This document shows, piece after piece, positions 26,683 to 38,240 of a stretch of DNA of 64,000 nucleotides. The notes under the pieces were generated by a model, which had not been told where the DNA came from, searched no databases, and saw only the letters and a program-made list of their open reading frames with translations. Position 1 is the first letter of the stretch; each line of letters opens with the position of its first letter. The stretch lies in the NCBI GenBank assembly GCA_039881145.1, contig JAYKKI010000032.1, positions 14,511,501 through 14,575,500 of the forward strand. The letters are read 5' to 3'. Source of the DNA: Druceiella hillmani (taxonomy: Eukaryota > Arthropoda > Insecta > Lepidoptera > Hepialidae). The position numbers and the translations under genes are program-made.

Positions 26683-27259
26683 ATGAAAAACGTCATCTCA
26701 TATGAAGCGATAATGTGCTAGGAATTATAGAAAACCTAAATCAGAGGAAATATTGCCTTAAAATTCATCCAAGAATCCAGAAAAGTTCAAGGCCGAAGAA
26801 ACACGAGAGCTACGACAGCATTGAAAGTGAAAAAAAAACGAAGCAAAGCGATTACGTAGCTGGCCCATCGGGCATTCAGTACCCAGCGACAGTCCAAATG
26901 TTCACGGACTATGTGCAGGCATCGTTGGAAGGCAACACAGAAGACAGAGGTAGTATAGAGACCGATGGCAATGTGACAGTGCCCGACAAGTAAATATTGC
27001 GATCACCAAATATCGTATTGTCATCGTCGGGCATCAAAGCGCGTACGTCAACACAGAGTGCTACGGTAGATTATGATGTTATTGAGCAAGAGACCGTACA
27101 TGCAAACGGGACTCGATGTGCTACAGCTCAGCTGGACTCCCACTGAAAGACACACAAACATATCCATTGGATCCAATAAACTCAAATGTAAGCGAACGTA
27201 GTTTCCAGACATCGGTAATTAAGTTACAAGTATATATTAATACAAAACACTTGTTATGA
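26683..27259 (+). pseudogene. Broken reading frame of unknown identity
   Basis: From 26715 (codon GTG) one frame stays open to a stop at 27144-27146, 143 codons, interrupted only by TAA at 26991-26993. A short in-frame lead MKNVISYEAIM begins at 26683 in a neighbouring frame. After the stop, frame +2 continues from 27149 as DTQTYPLDPINSNVSERSFQ up to 27257. Residue use is polar (KKTKQSDYVAGPSGIQYP, then NIVLSSSGIKARTSTQSA) and G+C is higher than in the flanks. One nonsense codon and two probable frameshifts in otherwise continuous sequence suggest a fairly recent relic of a real coding sequence, perhaps a transposon N-terminal or gag-like region. I recognise no domain. A genuine exon with stop readthrough is unlikely. 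Confidence 0.45.
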
Positions 27260-29870
27260 TTTTTTTCCAACGTTTTCACGAAAAATCTACGGTGCGGAAC
27301 CGAATTTTGCCTTTCGATGTATTTTTTTTTACTTTTCAGTTATATTAGTAGGTAGGCGTTAAGAAAATATAAAAAGTAATTGTTATCCAAATTTCATTGC
27401 AAGTCAACTTTTTTTTATTATGCGAATGATCATTTTGTTAAAGGTACTCTTAGTAATGATAATGTAGAATCAGTTATAAATTTCTAAGGCTGTCACAGAC
27501 CAGATCCGGTAAAAGGCGTATCTATGTATGGGTTACTTTACAGATGATACTTTTTGTTCTGTGTCTCTTATCTACATATGCAAGTGTGTATGTACGTCTT
27601 TTGTTCAAGTTAAATAATTGCCAGGTGACTCGGTAATGAAGTTCGTAGAAGCTCGCGTTTACATTTTAATAGTAAGGTTGTGCATTTTTATGACCAAAGA
27701 TTTATATATCTCGCTCATAAATCTTAAATTTTTCATCTGTCCGCATTTTTTATTCATTTGTTTTGAATGTTTTTAACGACAAGGAGATTTAAGTTTTGTA
27801 ATCATTATTACGGGCAGTCATTAATGAAAGCTTTAAAAGAGCAGGCATAATGAAGGTAAAGCTAGAATTAAATATTTTAAAAGATATTCCAAGAAATGAG
27901 AATTCATACAAAAAGTTCTCTCGCTACAGAAAAAGTTACTTTGAAAATTAAACAGAAATATATCAAGATCACTACGCAAATCGAACAATTACATAAGAAA
28001 TACATGGTAGATTAGAGTTTCTTAGTACATATATAAATATGAAAATACAGGAAAGTGTTACAATACTTCGAATATTTTCCTTTCGATATCACGAACTTTT
28101 GATATCACTTAACTTTTCCGGTACTTACTTCGGATTGAAATAAAATCTTTGGTATTGAGAGTGCTTTAATCAAACTCTGAACGTTAAGAATAACGAACAA
28201 TGCAGAAGGCGACGTCAACTGCAAACCAGAGTTCGTTGAACTCTATAATTTATTGGTACAGGTCAGCTACCACTTTCTAGCACTATCATTGTCATTCGTG
28301 CATTCTTATACTAGTGCTAGCACCTATTACATTTGAAATAAAAAAAGTTTGTTTTGAAATATTTTTTCCAGATGAACTGGAGTTTCAAAACAACTACATT
28401 CGTTTTCCGGTTTGCAAGGTAATATAATTTATATTATGCAAAATGTAATTATTATTCTGAGTAACTCTATATATTTAGTATTAAATGCAATACTTGTAAA
28501 TACGGTGGGCTTATTGCTATAAGAGCAATCTTTTCCAATCAGACAAAACCAAGTACAAAATATTACGTTATTACAATTTAGACCAAACAATTTTTCAAAA
28601 AAGAAAACGATGAAGAATGAAAGAAAACAGGAAGTGAATGCAAGGAAAATGGTGCGGGATAAGTCAAGACAGTTATAATTTTTTCAGACAAACTTTGATA
28701 GCATATTTGAACGGATTTCTGATCCAATGAATTCCATAATTTTCTTAAGCAATAACGGAAGGTTCATAAGTTTTCAGAGCGTAAATCTAGGCCAAAATCT
28801 GAAACCTAGGCAAAAAGGTTTGTGCGATTGTATGAAATGTTATAATTAACTGATCACAAACCACCAGCCAATTGAGCTGCGATCTAAACTCTATAAACGA
28901 TATACGTCAATTTTGATTTTTTTTGTATTTTGTTAAGCAAAGGCGGAATTGACGATTATTACGGCGCATGTAGTTATTTGCACAAAATTTTAATTCTAAT
29001 TAACATTAAGAAGGGTGTAAAATAATGATATTGTAAAAGAAGCCACAATTATAACGTTAATCTGCTGTTTATGTTGAGTAGTATAATTTTCTTCCAACAA
29101 CTACTTGTTTTTCTAACCAAAGGGTATGTTTTACTGATATTAAAAAAAATAGCAGTATCGTTATGTAAGGCGTACTCTTGTCAATAGAATCAGACTATGA
29201 TGGTACTATTTACATGAGTGGGTATCGATATCTTGCAAGTATCCATACGTATTATATATAAAAGGCCAAAACTATTCTACTAAATCAAACAAATTATGTA
29301 AGTACGAATTCCAATAATTATCTATAATGGTTTGTGGGTGGATTTATGATATTAAAATATACATTTTCAAGGCAATTTGACGTCACGACAAAAAAAACAG
29401 ATTCGAATATTGACTGTTTTATTTGAATTACTGTTTTTTTATTTAAAACTGTTTTATTTGAATTACATTTCTTACAATTTGAGATATATTACTTATATAT
29501 CTAAAATTGAGCTTAAACTCAATAAGCTAAAATGTAATATATCGCAATATATTGTTACAGTAGTTGAGGATAAGGCTAGTTATTTACCGTGTGTTTTAAC
29601 ATAAGTGAGTAAATAAGACAAATGTTTTAAAATGTAAAGCATTAACAAATAAAACAATGAAGAAAAATTATCGATCGTAAACTATTAAACAATTGCGTAA
29701 TGGTTTTTTTCCTAGAGTAATCAATGAAGTACGAAAAAATATCAAATTAGAGGGGAAATAATTAGATAAGCTCGCTAGAATGTTTCTCCTTTCACGTAAC
29801 ACGCTTTAAGTATAAAGGACTACCAAAACTAAAAAATGAGGAAACTTATGAACAAACAATTCTTACCTGA
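27260..29870. other. AT-rich non-coding sequence
   Basis: A 26-codon ATG frame at 28198 and a 75-codon frame at 29377-29604 show no motif; the first overlaps the short palindrome AGAGTTC-gtt-GAACTCT. No element recognised. Confidence 0.45.
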
Positions 29871-30279
29871 CTTGGGGATTTAAAAGTGCTGGATCGAAGG
29901 CAAGTGGAGCGACTTGTAATTCCACAAACACGAAAAGAAATAAAAAAGGATATTAATTATAGTTTTTAAATATTTTCTACAGGATCAGGACCTAAGTTGC
30001 TCCACATACTAGATGAATATGAATAGATCACAATACTTTTCTAAGAATATTACAGACTAGAGGATTTAATAGAGTTATAACATACCCCGTGTCTTGGAAG
30101 TTATGTCCATTTCGCATGACAAATCCTAACATCCACTAAGCTTTCTGACAGATGTTGATATTATGTATAACGTTTTACAATAATCCTACGTATCGTATCA
30201 TTTAAAATTAATGAAATTTAAAATATGAGATTCTCTTTCACAAGATCGCATATACCAGGAAGTATTACAGAATATTTAA
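29871..30279 (+). other. Possible eroded coding sequence
   Basis: A 32-codon open run after a stop at about 29870 reads LGDLKVLDRRQVERLVIPQT and is followed by TTTTCTACAG-G, an acceptor-like site, and GSGPKLLHILDEYE. It is too short to judge and could be chance. Confidence 0.2.
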
Positions 30280-30440
30280 CAAGACAGCAATATCCACCTG
30301 ACATCTCCGTGTATCGATCTCTACGCCGCGTAATCATCGAGGAAGAGTTAAAAAAATCAGCGATCACCCGCCCCAGGCGCAAAAAGATGATTACGGCACT
30401 GTTAGCTGGCGGCCATGCTGGTTAACACTTTATCCGCCGA
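30280..30440. promoter_or_regulatory. GC-richer island with inverted TAATCAT sites
   Basis: CGTAATCATC at about 30329 and GATGATTACG at about 30387 form an inverted pair of homeodomain-type sites 48 bp apart, in sequence with CCCGCCCCAGGCGC and GGCGGCCATGC. A 66-codon plus-strand frame (30225-30425, ending KKMITALLAGGHAG) covers it; I do not recognise the protein and prefer a non-coding reading. Confidence 0.3.
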
Positions 30441-31321
30441 TTGATTGTTATTAATTTGCAAGTGTAGTAGATAAGTCGATATTTGGCATAGTTAATTAGT
30501 GTTCAGACAGGTGTCTGGTTGTAGCGCTAGACTGTAATAGAGTCTTTAAATAATAAACTTACTTGTAATTAAAATTATATTTATTTCTTAATGACGTAGA
30601 AATAAAATATGTCGACTCTGAATGGAACGCAAGTTGAAAGTTGTTTTGGTTTTATAGTCAATAATATAATCAGTGTTGGTCCAAGTCATTGGTATAAACT
30701 AATTCAGAATGTTTTATCGAAGAGAAACTATTATAATTAATTTCGTGCAAGTCGGTCACAAACTGGAGTTAAAAATTTATTTTTATATGTTATTAGAGAC
30801 ACAGAAAACATCCAGATAGATAGAATATCAAATAAATATATGGTAAATATAACATTTTAATAAAGACGATTTTAACTAAAGACGATTTTCAATCGATACT
30901 AATCGATATCTAAACAGGATAATGGATTGATATAATTTCATGCATGTGATGTTATTAGATTTGTTTAGCTTCGACAGTATGTCCGAATATATGGCGTTAC
31001 TTAAAAAGAAATACCTTTGAGCCACGAGTGTTATCGATGGGGATACAAACAGGAATATAAAGTTTGAAACTTATATGACTAGCTTAATGTAGAGGTCATT
31101 TAAAGAAGTAACTGAAATAAAAAGTTTGTAATAAAAAAATGTAATTGAAAAATAAGAAACTAACTATGGAATAAACTGGAAAGGAATTCTGTCAAAATTT
31201 ATTTAAGAAATGATTTATAAGCGGAATTCGATTAAGAGTAATAAATTGATATAAATCGATATTTATTAGTCGGACCTCGTCTGCAAACCAAAAATAAATA
31301 ACTACGTATGAAATAATATAG

Positions 31322-31322
<1 letters not shown>
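30441..31322. other. AT-rich non-coding sequence
   Basis: Nothing recognised. Confidence 0.5.

Positions 31323-31370
<48 letters not shown>
31323..31370. repeat. (TA)n microsatellite
   Basis: About 24 TA units. The overlapping minus-strand frame 31461-31192 is an artefact. Confidence 0.97.
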
Positions 31371-31372
<2 letters not shown>

Positions 31373-31515
31373 TATTGTAGTTGTGTTTTCTTTTGACACT
31401 TTTGTGTTTGAGGATTTCGTTCCGAAAAACTCAAACACGAAACTCTCAAAAGAAAATACAACCATAATGAATTTTTAAAAAGTCATAGCCGCAAACATTA
31501 CTGTACACTAAAGAG

Positions 31516-31949
31516 CAGGAGTTCCCAACCAGGGGGGCGCGCCTCCCAAGGGGGCCATAGAGAGAGGTCAAGGGGGGCGGAGAGCGTTTGCATTTTAGAA
31601 AGAAAAAACAAAAAAATATACAAACAACATTAATAAATAACATCACAATGTAATGTTTAATATACATGCATAAAATTAATGAAATTAAATATCATATTCA
31701 CTATTATTACCACAAACTTGCGAAAAATTTGACGTTTTGGTGTACATTTTTTATTGAGAAATCAGTTTGAGTGTGTAAAATTATTGTGTCTCACTGGTAA
31801 AAGGTAAGTTTGTGTATTTACAAACTTCAGTTACCATTTTTATTTAATTTACTAAATCAAAGGGGGGCCATGAAAAAGTAAAGGAGGGGCATGAAAATAT
31901 AATTTATAGTTCGGGGAGCCTCAACAAAAAAAAGGTTGTGAAAACCCAG
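31516..31949. mobile_element. hAT-type MITE, 434 bp, with 8-bp target duplication
   Basis: The left end CAGGAGTTCCCAACC and the right end (reversed CTGGGTTTTCACAACC) are imperfect inverted repeats of the hAT CAGGGGTTC type. They are flanked by 8-bp direct repeats CTAAAGAG (31508-31515) and CTATAGAG (31950-31957), one mismatch. G-runs occur near both ends on the same strand (GGGGGGCGCGCC, then AAAGGGGGGCCATG). The interior is AT-rich with no transposase, so it would depend on an autonomous hAT. A 73-codon minus-strand frame (31667-31446) across the left half is an artefact. Confidence 0.85.
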
Positions 31950-31957
31950 CTATAGAG

Positions 31958-33504
31958 GATTGATATACCATTAGATTTATTTCGGTCTTTTTCCTATGAA
32001 TATGGGTGTATGTTTTTTGTCTCTTAATCTGTCTACGTTTCAATGGCACTAGTCGTACCTGGCACAAATTTGAGTCAGGGACGCCCGATAGGTTTAAAAC
32101 GTTGATGATTTTAGTAAAATCACATTTTTTCCGCATTTTCATTTTTAAAAATAATTTTCCTTCATCTTTCTCAGGGCATCGAATATACCTGCAAGTGTTA
32201 ACCAAATTAGCATAACATTGCCACGCCTTGCCGCAAATGAAACAGTATTAATGCTAGCTGATATATAATTAATACGGTGGCTTCGCCTCTACCGTGCGAA
32301 CTCGGCTGCGTTGGGCGACAATTCTATTCAAAGTGCGTTGAATCTTACACGAGTGTGTAAATTCTTAATGATATTCATTCGTTTTTTTTTGTTTTCTGCG
32401 GTCGGGGACAACAAAACGTATAATTAATGGAAGGTGAGAAGAGCTTGGGAACGTTTGGTGCATAAATGATGTCGAGTTTGGCGTCAGGGTTAAGTTGTTC
32501 ATCAGTTTCAAGGTGAGAATGTTATTTGAGTAGATCAGTCGGTTTTGAATATTGAAATTGTTGATCTGCATATTGGAAAGGAACATGTATGAGATAAATA
32601 TAATCTCAACGTTTCGTTTTCGGTGCTTTTAATTTCGACATCTTTTACTCTCGAAAGTATTTATTTTATTTAATATTTAACTGAAAATAAATTATTATGC
32701 TGAGTGAAAATATATCTATTTCAATTTCCTATATCTGAGTATATTGGAGCCATCATAGTTAAAGTCTGCAGTGATAAGGTTAAGGTTGCTAGGCGAAAAA
32801 TGGATTTGGATTTTGGATTGTGTGATTGTTAAATCATGTGAATAGTGATGTTATGATAAAACAATTATTCATTGAATTATATAAATATTTTTATCCATAT
32901 TTATTTCAATGTCATATGCATAACTAATAAGAGATAAATATACGCTAATGATATTTCAATTTGTTTTTTATTACTCGGAGAAAAAAGGATGAAAAATTAA
33001 CGAAAGAAATTCTCGTTCTTTGCGCTATGTCTCTGCGTTTATACGATTGCTTTCTGCTTGTATATAACCTACTCACAACAGCATTTTATATCTGTTCATG
33101 ATATTCAAATTCTCAAGCGTCTAATATTAACAGTAACAGAATATAATTTGTTTGTGATAGATAAACGTCAATTATCATGACCAAAACAAACACAAAACAG
33201 TTTGTAACAAAAGTCGATGTATTTGACATTCCTAAAAATGCAAAGTTAAGTTTTGTTTTAGTATTTATAAGTAAGAAATAAATAACTAAACTAGTAAATA
33301 TAAAAAAGAGAAACAAAAAATTATGAAAATAAAGTATATATTACAAACGATTTATATGACAATATTTATATAAATTAAGTTGTTAATGAATCTTGGAGCA
33401 AAATTCTTTATTATGTAATTTTATACAATATTTTTCACAGGCGTAAAAATATTGGAATATTTCAAAATATAACTACAATTAACGATATTGGAATTTTCGG
33501 AGAT
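31958..33504. other. Mostly AT-rich non-coding sequence
   Basis: 32220-32350 is slightly GC-richer (GGTGGCTTCGCCTCTACC, CTCGGCTGCGTTGGGCG). Overlapping 70-90 codon frames at 31921-32215 occur on both strands with no motif. Confidence 0.45.
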
Positions 33505-34026
33505 TATACTTCTTTAGGCGCGTTATGAAAAAATTATAAGAGTGAAATTTACAAATGCAACAAAAAATAGACAGAATGAAGTTGTTCACTATGCAACAAA
33601 AATCTATGGGAAATCAACATGATGAAGTTGCTCACTAAACATTTAGTTTATTTGACAGATGAGTGGTCCTCCATTTTATTTTTCTGCTGGCTTTCCATTG
33701 TAAGCCAATCGATCGTCTGCCAGACCGATTTTATGTATATGCATTTACATTAAATTGAATGCTGAGTATTCATTTAAATTTTTAAAATAATTAAATTTAT
33801 AAATAACAATAATAATAATAATAGTTATTATTACTATTATTATTATTATTTATATTATATTAAATGATAATGATTGTAATTCTAGATAAAAAGATCAAAT
33901 TTGTTATTACTCTGTATGAGAAGGTAATAAAGTTGAAGCGCAATAATTTGGAAATGGTCTTGCAGATGATTGGCTTACAATTGAAAGCCGGCAGAAAAAT
34001 AAAATGGTGGCACACTCATCTGTTAG
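33505..34026. mobile_element. Foldback/MITE-like element, family F1, copy 2
   Basis: Arms at 33647-33725 (TTTATTTGACAGATGAGTGG) and about 33960-34026 (ending CACACTCATCTGTTAG) are inverted repeats with CTGGCTTTC-ATTGTAAGCC in each. The loop is an AAT/ATT microsatellite at about 33803-33850. Left of the arms, 33505-33646 (TACTTCTTTAGGCGCGTTAT, GATGAAGTTGCTCACTAAA) matches the reverse complement of the right flank of copy 1, so this copy is in the opposite orientation. The other outer flank is not shared. Confidence 0.7.
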
Positions 34027-34399
34027 TAAGTAGCTTACTGAAACACTGCATTGGTTACAACATTTAATACACGCAATTCAATCACTTGGTCAAAACTTAA
34101 AACCTTCTAATTTTATTTACGTAAACAAATTTTATGAAATGTTTGTAAATATTATTAAATATCATATAAATTTAATTTATGATCATATGTATTTGAGGTC
34201 ATATAGATAGACAGATAGCGGCGTCGCTTTTGAACCATTGGTTTTATAGAACATTTTAATTACAAATTTGGAACTAAAATTAAGTAGATTTACCTTAATA
34301 ACAAAGTGCTTGTTCAATTATTAACATAAGAAACTCTATAATTTATCATCCTTTAATCCAAGCGCGCTAAGAACTTAAAACATTGAAGTAACAACTTAT
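34027..34399. other. AT-rich non-coding sequence
   Basis: Nothing recognised. Confidence 0.5.
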
Positions 34400-34700
34400 C
34401 CCAAACACCTCGGGACCAAGTTAAAAGGCTCCAAAGTACCAGATCCTAATTGAACGCCATTAATCAAAAACTGCTTTCAATATTTAAAGTTACATTTGAA
34501 TAGATTAGTGAACAGCGTCAGATGGTTCGTCTAAGTACTCGGCGGCAAAGTAAAACAAAAGAGGGAGGTTGCGGGTCTGCGCGGCGGCAACACCTGCTTG
34601 TTGAATGCTTAATGAATTGACAAAAGTTTTGCATCGAATATTGAACGCGGAAAAATAATGAACTTTGAGATACAAAATATTTTGGACGATCCGAGGGAGC
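34400..34700. promoter_or_regulatory. Candidate regulatory island with Hox/Exd-type site
   Basis: CCATTAATCA at 34457-34466 reads TGATTAATGG on the minus strand, matching the Hox-Exd composite consensus TGATTAAT(G/T)(G/A). Nearby are AATTGAACG and a GC-rich block GGTCTGCGCGGCGGCAACAC at about 34577. A 106-codon minus-strand frame (34838-34518) overlaps the GC-rich part and has no recognisable domain. Function is inferred from motifs only. Confidence 0.3.
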
Positions 34701-35842
34701 TTTTACACTATATTCGAGCTTTTGTGTACAGTCGGAAGAATGCGTAAACGCCTTTAAACATCGACGGAAGTGCTGGATATTTTTGGTAAGTGAAACAATA
34801 TAAGTTAAACGTTGTTGATTTAAAAATATTAAATACATTTCTATATTCCGGAGTGTCTCTTTATAATAGTTGTGTTTCGGTCATTGGAGTAGTCTTCATT
34901 TATAAAATTAAGAATGATCTACAACGATAGTATTCCACAAAGTCAGATTTTGCTTAGAATGATATTAAAATGCTTTATTGCATTTTACATATAGATACAA
35001 TACTCCGTCATCTTTGGAGCAGTTTCATTAGAATTGGCTAATGGGGTTCTCTGTTATAATTGAGAAATATAAAGACATATAGTTATATTAAGTAGCCTAA
35101 TAATATTTAAGCTTTTAACTTTAATATTTGCATATAACTTTAATAGGAGGAGAACGAATATAGCAGGTAAAATATCTAACGTTAATAAATAAAATATTAA
35201 CCGATGTCTACATAAAGTCTTTAGTAATATGGTTGGTGTGACAGTGTCATGCAGAGAATTGAAATATTCTTCGTGAATGCTGAGACGGGAGAGATTATAT
35301 TGCATTATTATGGTTTCGTTTCGTTCATGTCGATATTGATGTTAATATCGATAACTAAAAGTCAGTAAAGGAATATTTTCAACCATAAAAAGTTTACGTA
35401 CAATTAGTTTTTTTTCCAATAAAAATTAGCGGTAGTTGAAAATCTTTTAACGAAACTGTCGGATACCAAATTTCATTCAGATTAGTCTAAACTAATATTT
35501 AAATGATAGAATATTAAAGAAACACAAACATTTTTTAAAATTTTGTCCTTTCTAAGCTAAAAAAATTAAATTGAAAATCATTAGTTTTGACATTTTATAA
35601 TGAGTTCACAAACTGCCTTTGTGGTCAATATAAAAGGAGCACCCTAATGTCAATATTTGTAAAATAATTAATTAATTGCATGAAACATGTCGTGAATTAT
35701 TTCTATTAATTTTATTTATTTCATCGATATTCAGATGTCTTACGTATTTCACTATCGATGTTAAAATATTGACACTTAATATGCATATACATACCTATAC
35801 GTATATTTTACGTGAAAAGTCGACAAAATATTAGTAAGATAA
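34701..35842. other. AT-rich non-coding sequence
   Basis: Nothing recognised. Confidence 0.5.
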
Positions 35843-35998
35843 TTATGTAAAAATAATGCAAGAAAGGGCTTCCTGGATAAACACATTATGAAGCAGACCG
35901 AAGTCAATAAATTAGTCGAACTGAAGAAGGGAAAGCTACGAAAATTGTGCAACTTTTTCAGACCAAATCTACAGTTGCACCTGTATTACTTATATTGA
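35843..35998 (+). CDS. Small open frame, unknown, doubtful
   Basis: Open from 35843; the ATG at 35888 gives 36 codons beginning MKQTEVNKLVELKKGKLRKL and ending in a stop at 35996-35998. It is charged and helix-like, unlike the tyrosine/isoleucine/lysine-poor chance frames nearby. No Kozak context, intron signal or domain supports it. It may be a coding relic or chance. Confidence 0.15.
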   Translation, partial: LCKNNARKGFLDKHIMKQTEVNKLVELKKGKLRKLCNFFRPNLQLHLYYLY

Positions 35999-36279
35999 AG
36001 TATGGTGTTTAGATAATAAAATATGGGACATTCTTATGTACTCGCGCTTCAGAGGAGATACTGCTACATAGGTGTGTCAAAAGTGAGTAAGGCCTATTAT
36101 ATTTTGATGGCTCCATTATCCAGTTAAAAAATGAGGTGCTCTGAAAGCGTGCTGCATTGTGAATACTAGAAGAAGTTCTATTGCTGTTTTCACTCTAACT
36201 CTGCTTTTTAATGGCCGTCCATTTGCGCCCAGACATCCAGCTCAGCAAGTCTCTTGTTAAGACTCATCTATTTGCTTCC
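35999..36279. other. Non-coding sequence
   Basis: Mixed composition; nothing recognised. Confidence 0.45.
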
Positions 36280-36545
36280 AGCATCCACCGCATCCACTCA
36301 ACTGTACAGATTATCCGCCCGTAAGACGGGCCTAACGACGCGCCGGGGGCGGGCCCGACCGTTTTTATTTGCATAACTCATCAGCGGAGCCATATTTGAT
36401 GCCGCCCGCGGCGGCGGAATATTTTAATTCTTAAAGCCGCCAGAGGAGCGCCTTTTTGGGTGAAATTTTACTTTGCGGCCGGGAAAGTGAGGTAAGCGGG
36501 AGGATGTGGAAATAGGTACATCTCCGGGTGGAATTTTTACTCTCC
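36280..36545. promoter_or_regulatory. Strong GC-rich island with POU octamer (candidate enhancer)
   Basis: The most GC-rich part (36315-36360, CGCCGGGGGCGGGCCCGACC) includes the hairpin GCCCGT-aag-ACGGGC at 36317-36331. A perfect octamer ATTTGCAT lies at 36367-36374, followed by GCCCGCGGCGGCGG. GAGGTAAGC near 36490 resembles a splice donor, but the frames upstream close within about 30 codons, so I do not call an exon. It is best read as a conserved non-coding element. Confidence 0.35.
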
Positions 36546-37028
36546 GAGTACTTAGGGTTTTGGTGCTTAGATAGTTTGATTTAATACAGACACGTGTTAC
36601 GTCCTTGAGTTGACACGTTTTGTGGTTAATGTAGATTAAGAATTTTAGTTCGTAGTATAGTTTAGTTAATCCATTGCAAAAGTTTCTTAAAACCTATGTA
36701 CAATTTAAACCTAAAATCTATGTTCGCAGATTGCTAAGTGTTTTCATAAAAGCTTTTGTCTTAGTCACTGCGACTAATAACAGTTTATGACAACATAAAT
36801 TAAACATTCGTTTCTGTGAAAATGCTGTTAACTGACTAAAATGATACTGGGATATTTAAATACCAGGACCATTGGTTGTACGTGAACCGATATTTTCGAT
36901 GAGCTCTGATTAAACCAAATGTGGTAATATGTTATAATATCTATAAGAGAAAAATTTAATAAATTATTTGAAGATGTCTTTGTTTTTCAAGGTAAAGTTG
37001 AGAATAATTTAGTTCAAATATCTTTTTT
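36546..37028. other. AT-rich non-coding sequence
   Basis: Nothing recognised. Confidence 0.5.
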
Positions 37029-37634
37029 AGGGTTCCGTATCTTAAAAGGAAAAACAGACGCTTATAAGATCGCTCCCATATATGTATGTCCGTCTCTCAC
37101 AGCAATTTTTCTCAGATTTAGCCCGATAATAAATCACATGAATTCACATATATTTCAATTGATAACGCTCATGAATGTTTATATGGAAATTTCGGTATGG
37201 GAAAAAATTAATACTTAAAAAAAACAAATTCAATACATAGTGTGGGGCATCGTTTAAAAAGTCAAGTATTTGATACCCTTATGGGTATACAAATATTTTT
37301 TCATAATTTTAATGTACATATCTTCAGATATATATTGGTAAATATTCCAGAAAAAATGCCGCCCATTCATCCTATTTTCGAGGTTACAAAAGCTATAATC
37401 ATAAAAAAAGTTTTAGACCCACGTGAAGATTGGAAGACTATAGGGAAGACAGATGTCATAATTGTTGATATATGCACCACGATTGAAGATTGATGTGGAA
37501 GATATAGTGTAAAAATTTATATTTGGAAATAATTAAATAAAAATATTATGTGCTTACATATACTTATTTCTAAGTGCTTAAATGTGTACGGAACCCTCGT
37601 AGTGCGCATTCTACACGTACTTGACAAGTTTTTT
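37029..37634 (-). mobile_element. GGTTCCG-family dispersed repeat, copy 4, with both ends
   Basis: The ends are perfect 11-bp inverted repeats AGGGTTCCGTA (37029-37039) and TACGGAACCCT (37587-37597), with a further CGTAGTGCGCATTCTACACG and ACTTGACAAGTTTTTTT outside the right one. Inside the left end come AAAAGGAAAAACAGACGC, GTCCGTCTCTCACAGC and TTTTTCTCAG, the reverse of the copy 1 and 3 endings, so orientation is opposite. The interior frame 37242-37493 (83 codons) shows no domain. It is the most complete copy in the window, about 600 bp. Confidence 0.65.
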
Positions 37635-37649
37635 TACGCCACAATATTT

Positions 37650-37653
<4 letters not shown>

Positions 37654-37702
<49 letters not shown>
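37654..37702. repeat. (TA)n microsatellite
   Basis: About 24 TA units beginning 20 bp after the T-run that ends the GGTTCCG copy. Confidence 0.96.
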
Positions 37703-37706
<4 letters not shown>

Positions 37707-38035
37707 CATTAAGTTAACATAATAACAGAATTTTGAACATCTGACTCACGCAGGTGTCCGCTCACTCTATACCACCCTTCCTCCACCCTCAATTCCGATA
37801 GGGATAATGTCACTTAGCACAGTATAAATTAAACAAATAACTATGGCGCAATAATTAATTAAAAAGCCATTATATATACTTATATCTAAATTTGCGACAA
37901 ATAACAGTGTTGATAATAACAACAGCGTAGAATGTGGTAGACCGAATAACTAACGTAATATTCCAGATTGGCAAAAGTTAGAATATATACATATATGCCA
38001 TAACATTTTTGAAGTGAAAACTTTTTTAAACGTGT

Positions 38036-38038
<3 letters not shown>

Positions 38039-38088
<50 letters not shown>
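38039..38088. repeat. (TA)n microsatellite
   Basis: About 25 TA units. Confidence 0.97.
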
Positions 38089-38091
<3 letters not shown>

Positions 38092-38240
38092 GATCTTACA
38101 ATAATTTATTATTTTTATTAGGTTTTTTATTATCCGTTGACTATTTTAATATTGTATTCAACAATAAGTATTCATCGTGTTTGTAAAATCCATTAACGAT
38201 AGTTGGTTTTTGTTGAGCTGTTATCCAATTACCTCAATAT

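Noticed and set aside
34518..34838. 106-codon minus-strand gene
   Set aside because: It runs from AT-rich DNA through a GC-rich island with no recognisable protein feature.
35420..35475. Third hammerhead (GAAACTGTCGG with GGTA/TACC nearby)
   Set aside because: No CUGANGA (the sequence is TTGAAAA) and the putative stem I does not abut the core.
36420..36500. Exon ending at the donor-like GAGGTAAGC
   Set aside because: The upstream frame is open for only about 30 codons after a stop, with no acceptor; the whole block looks like a non-coding island.
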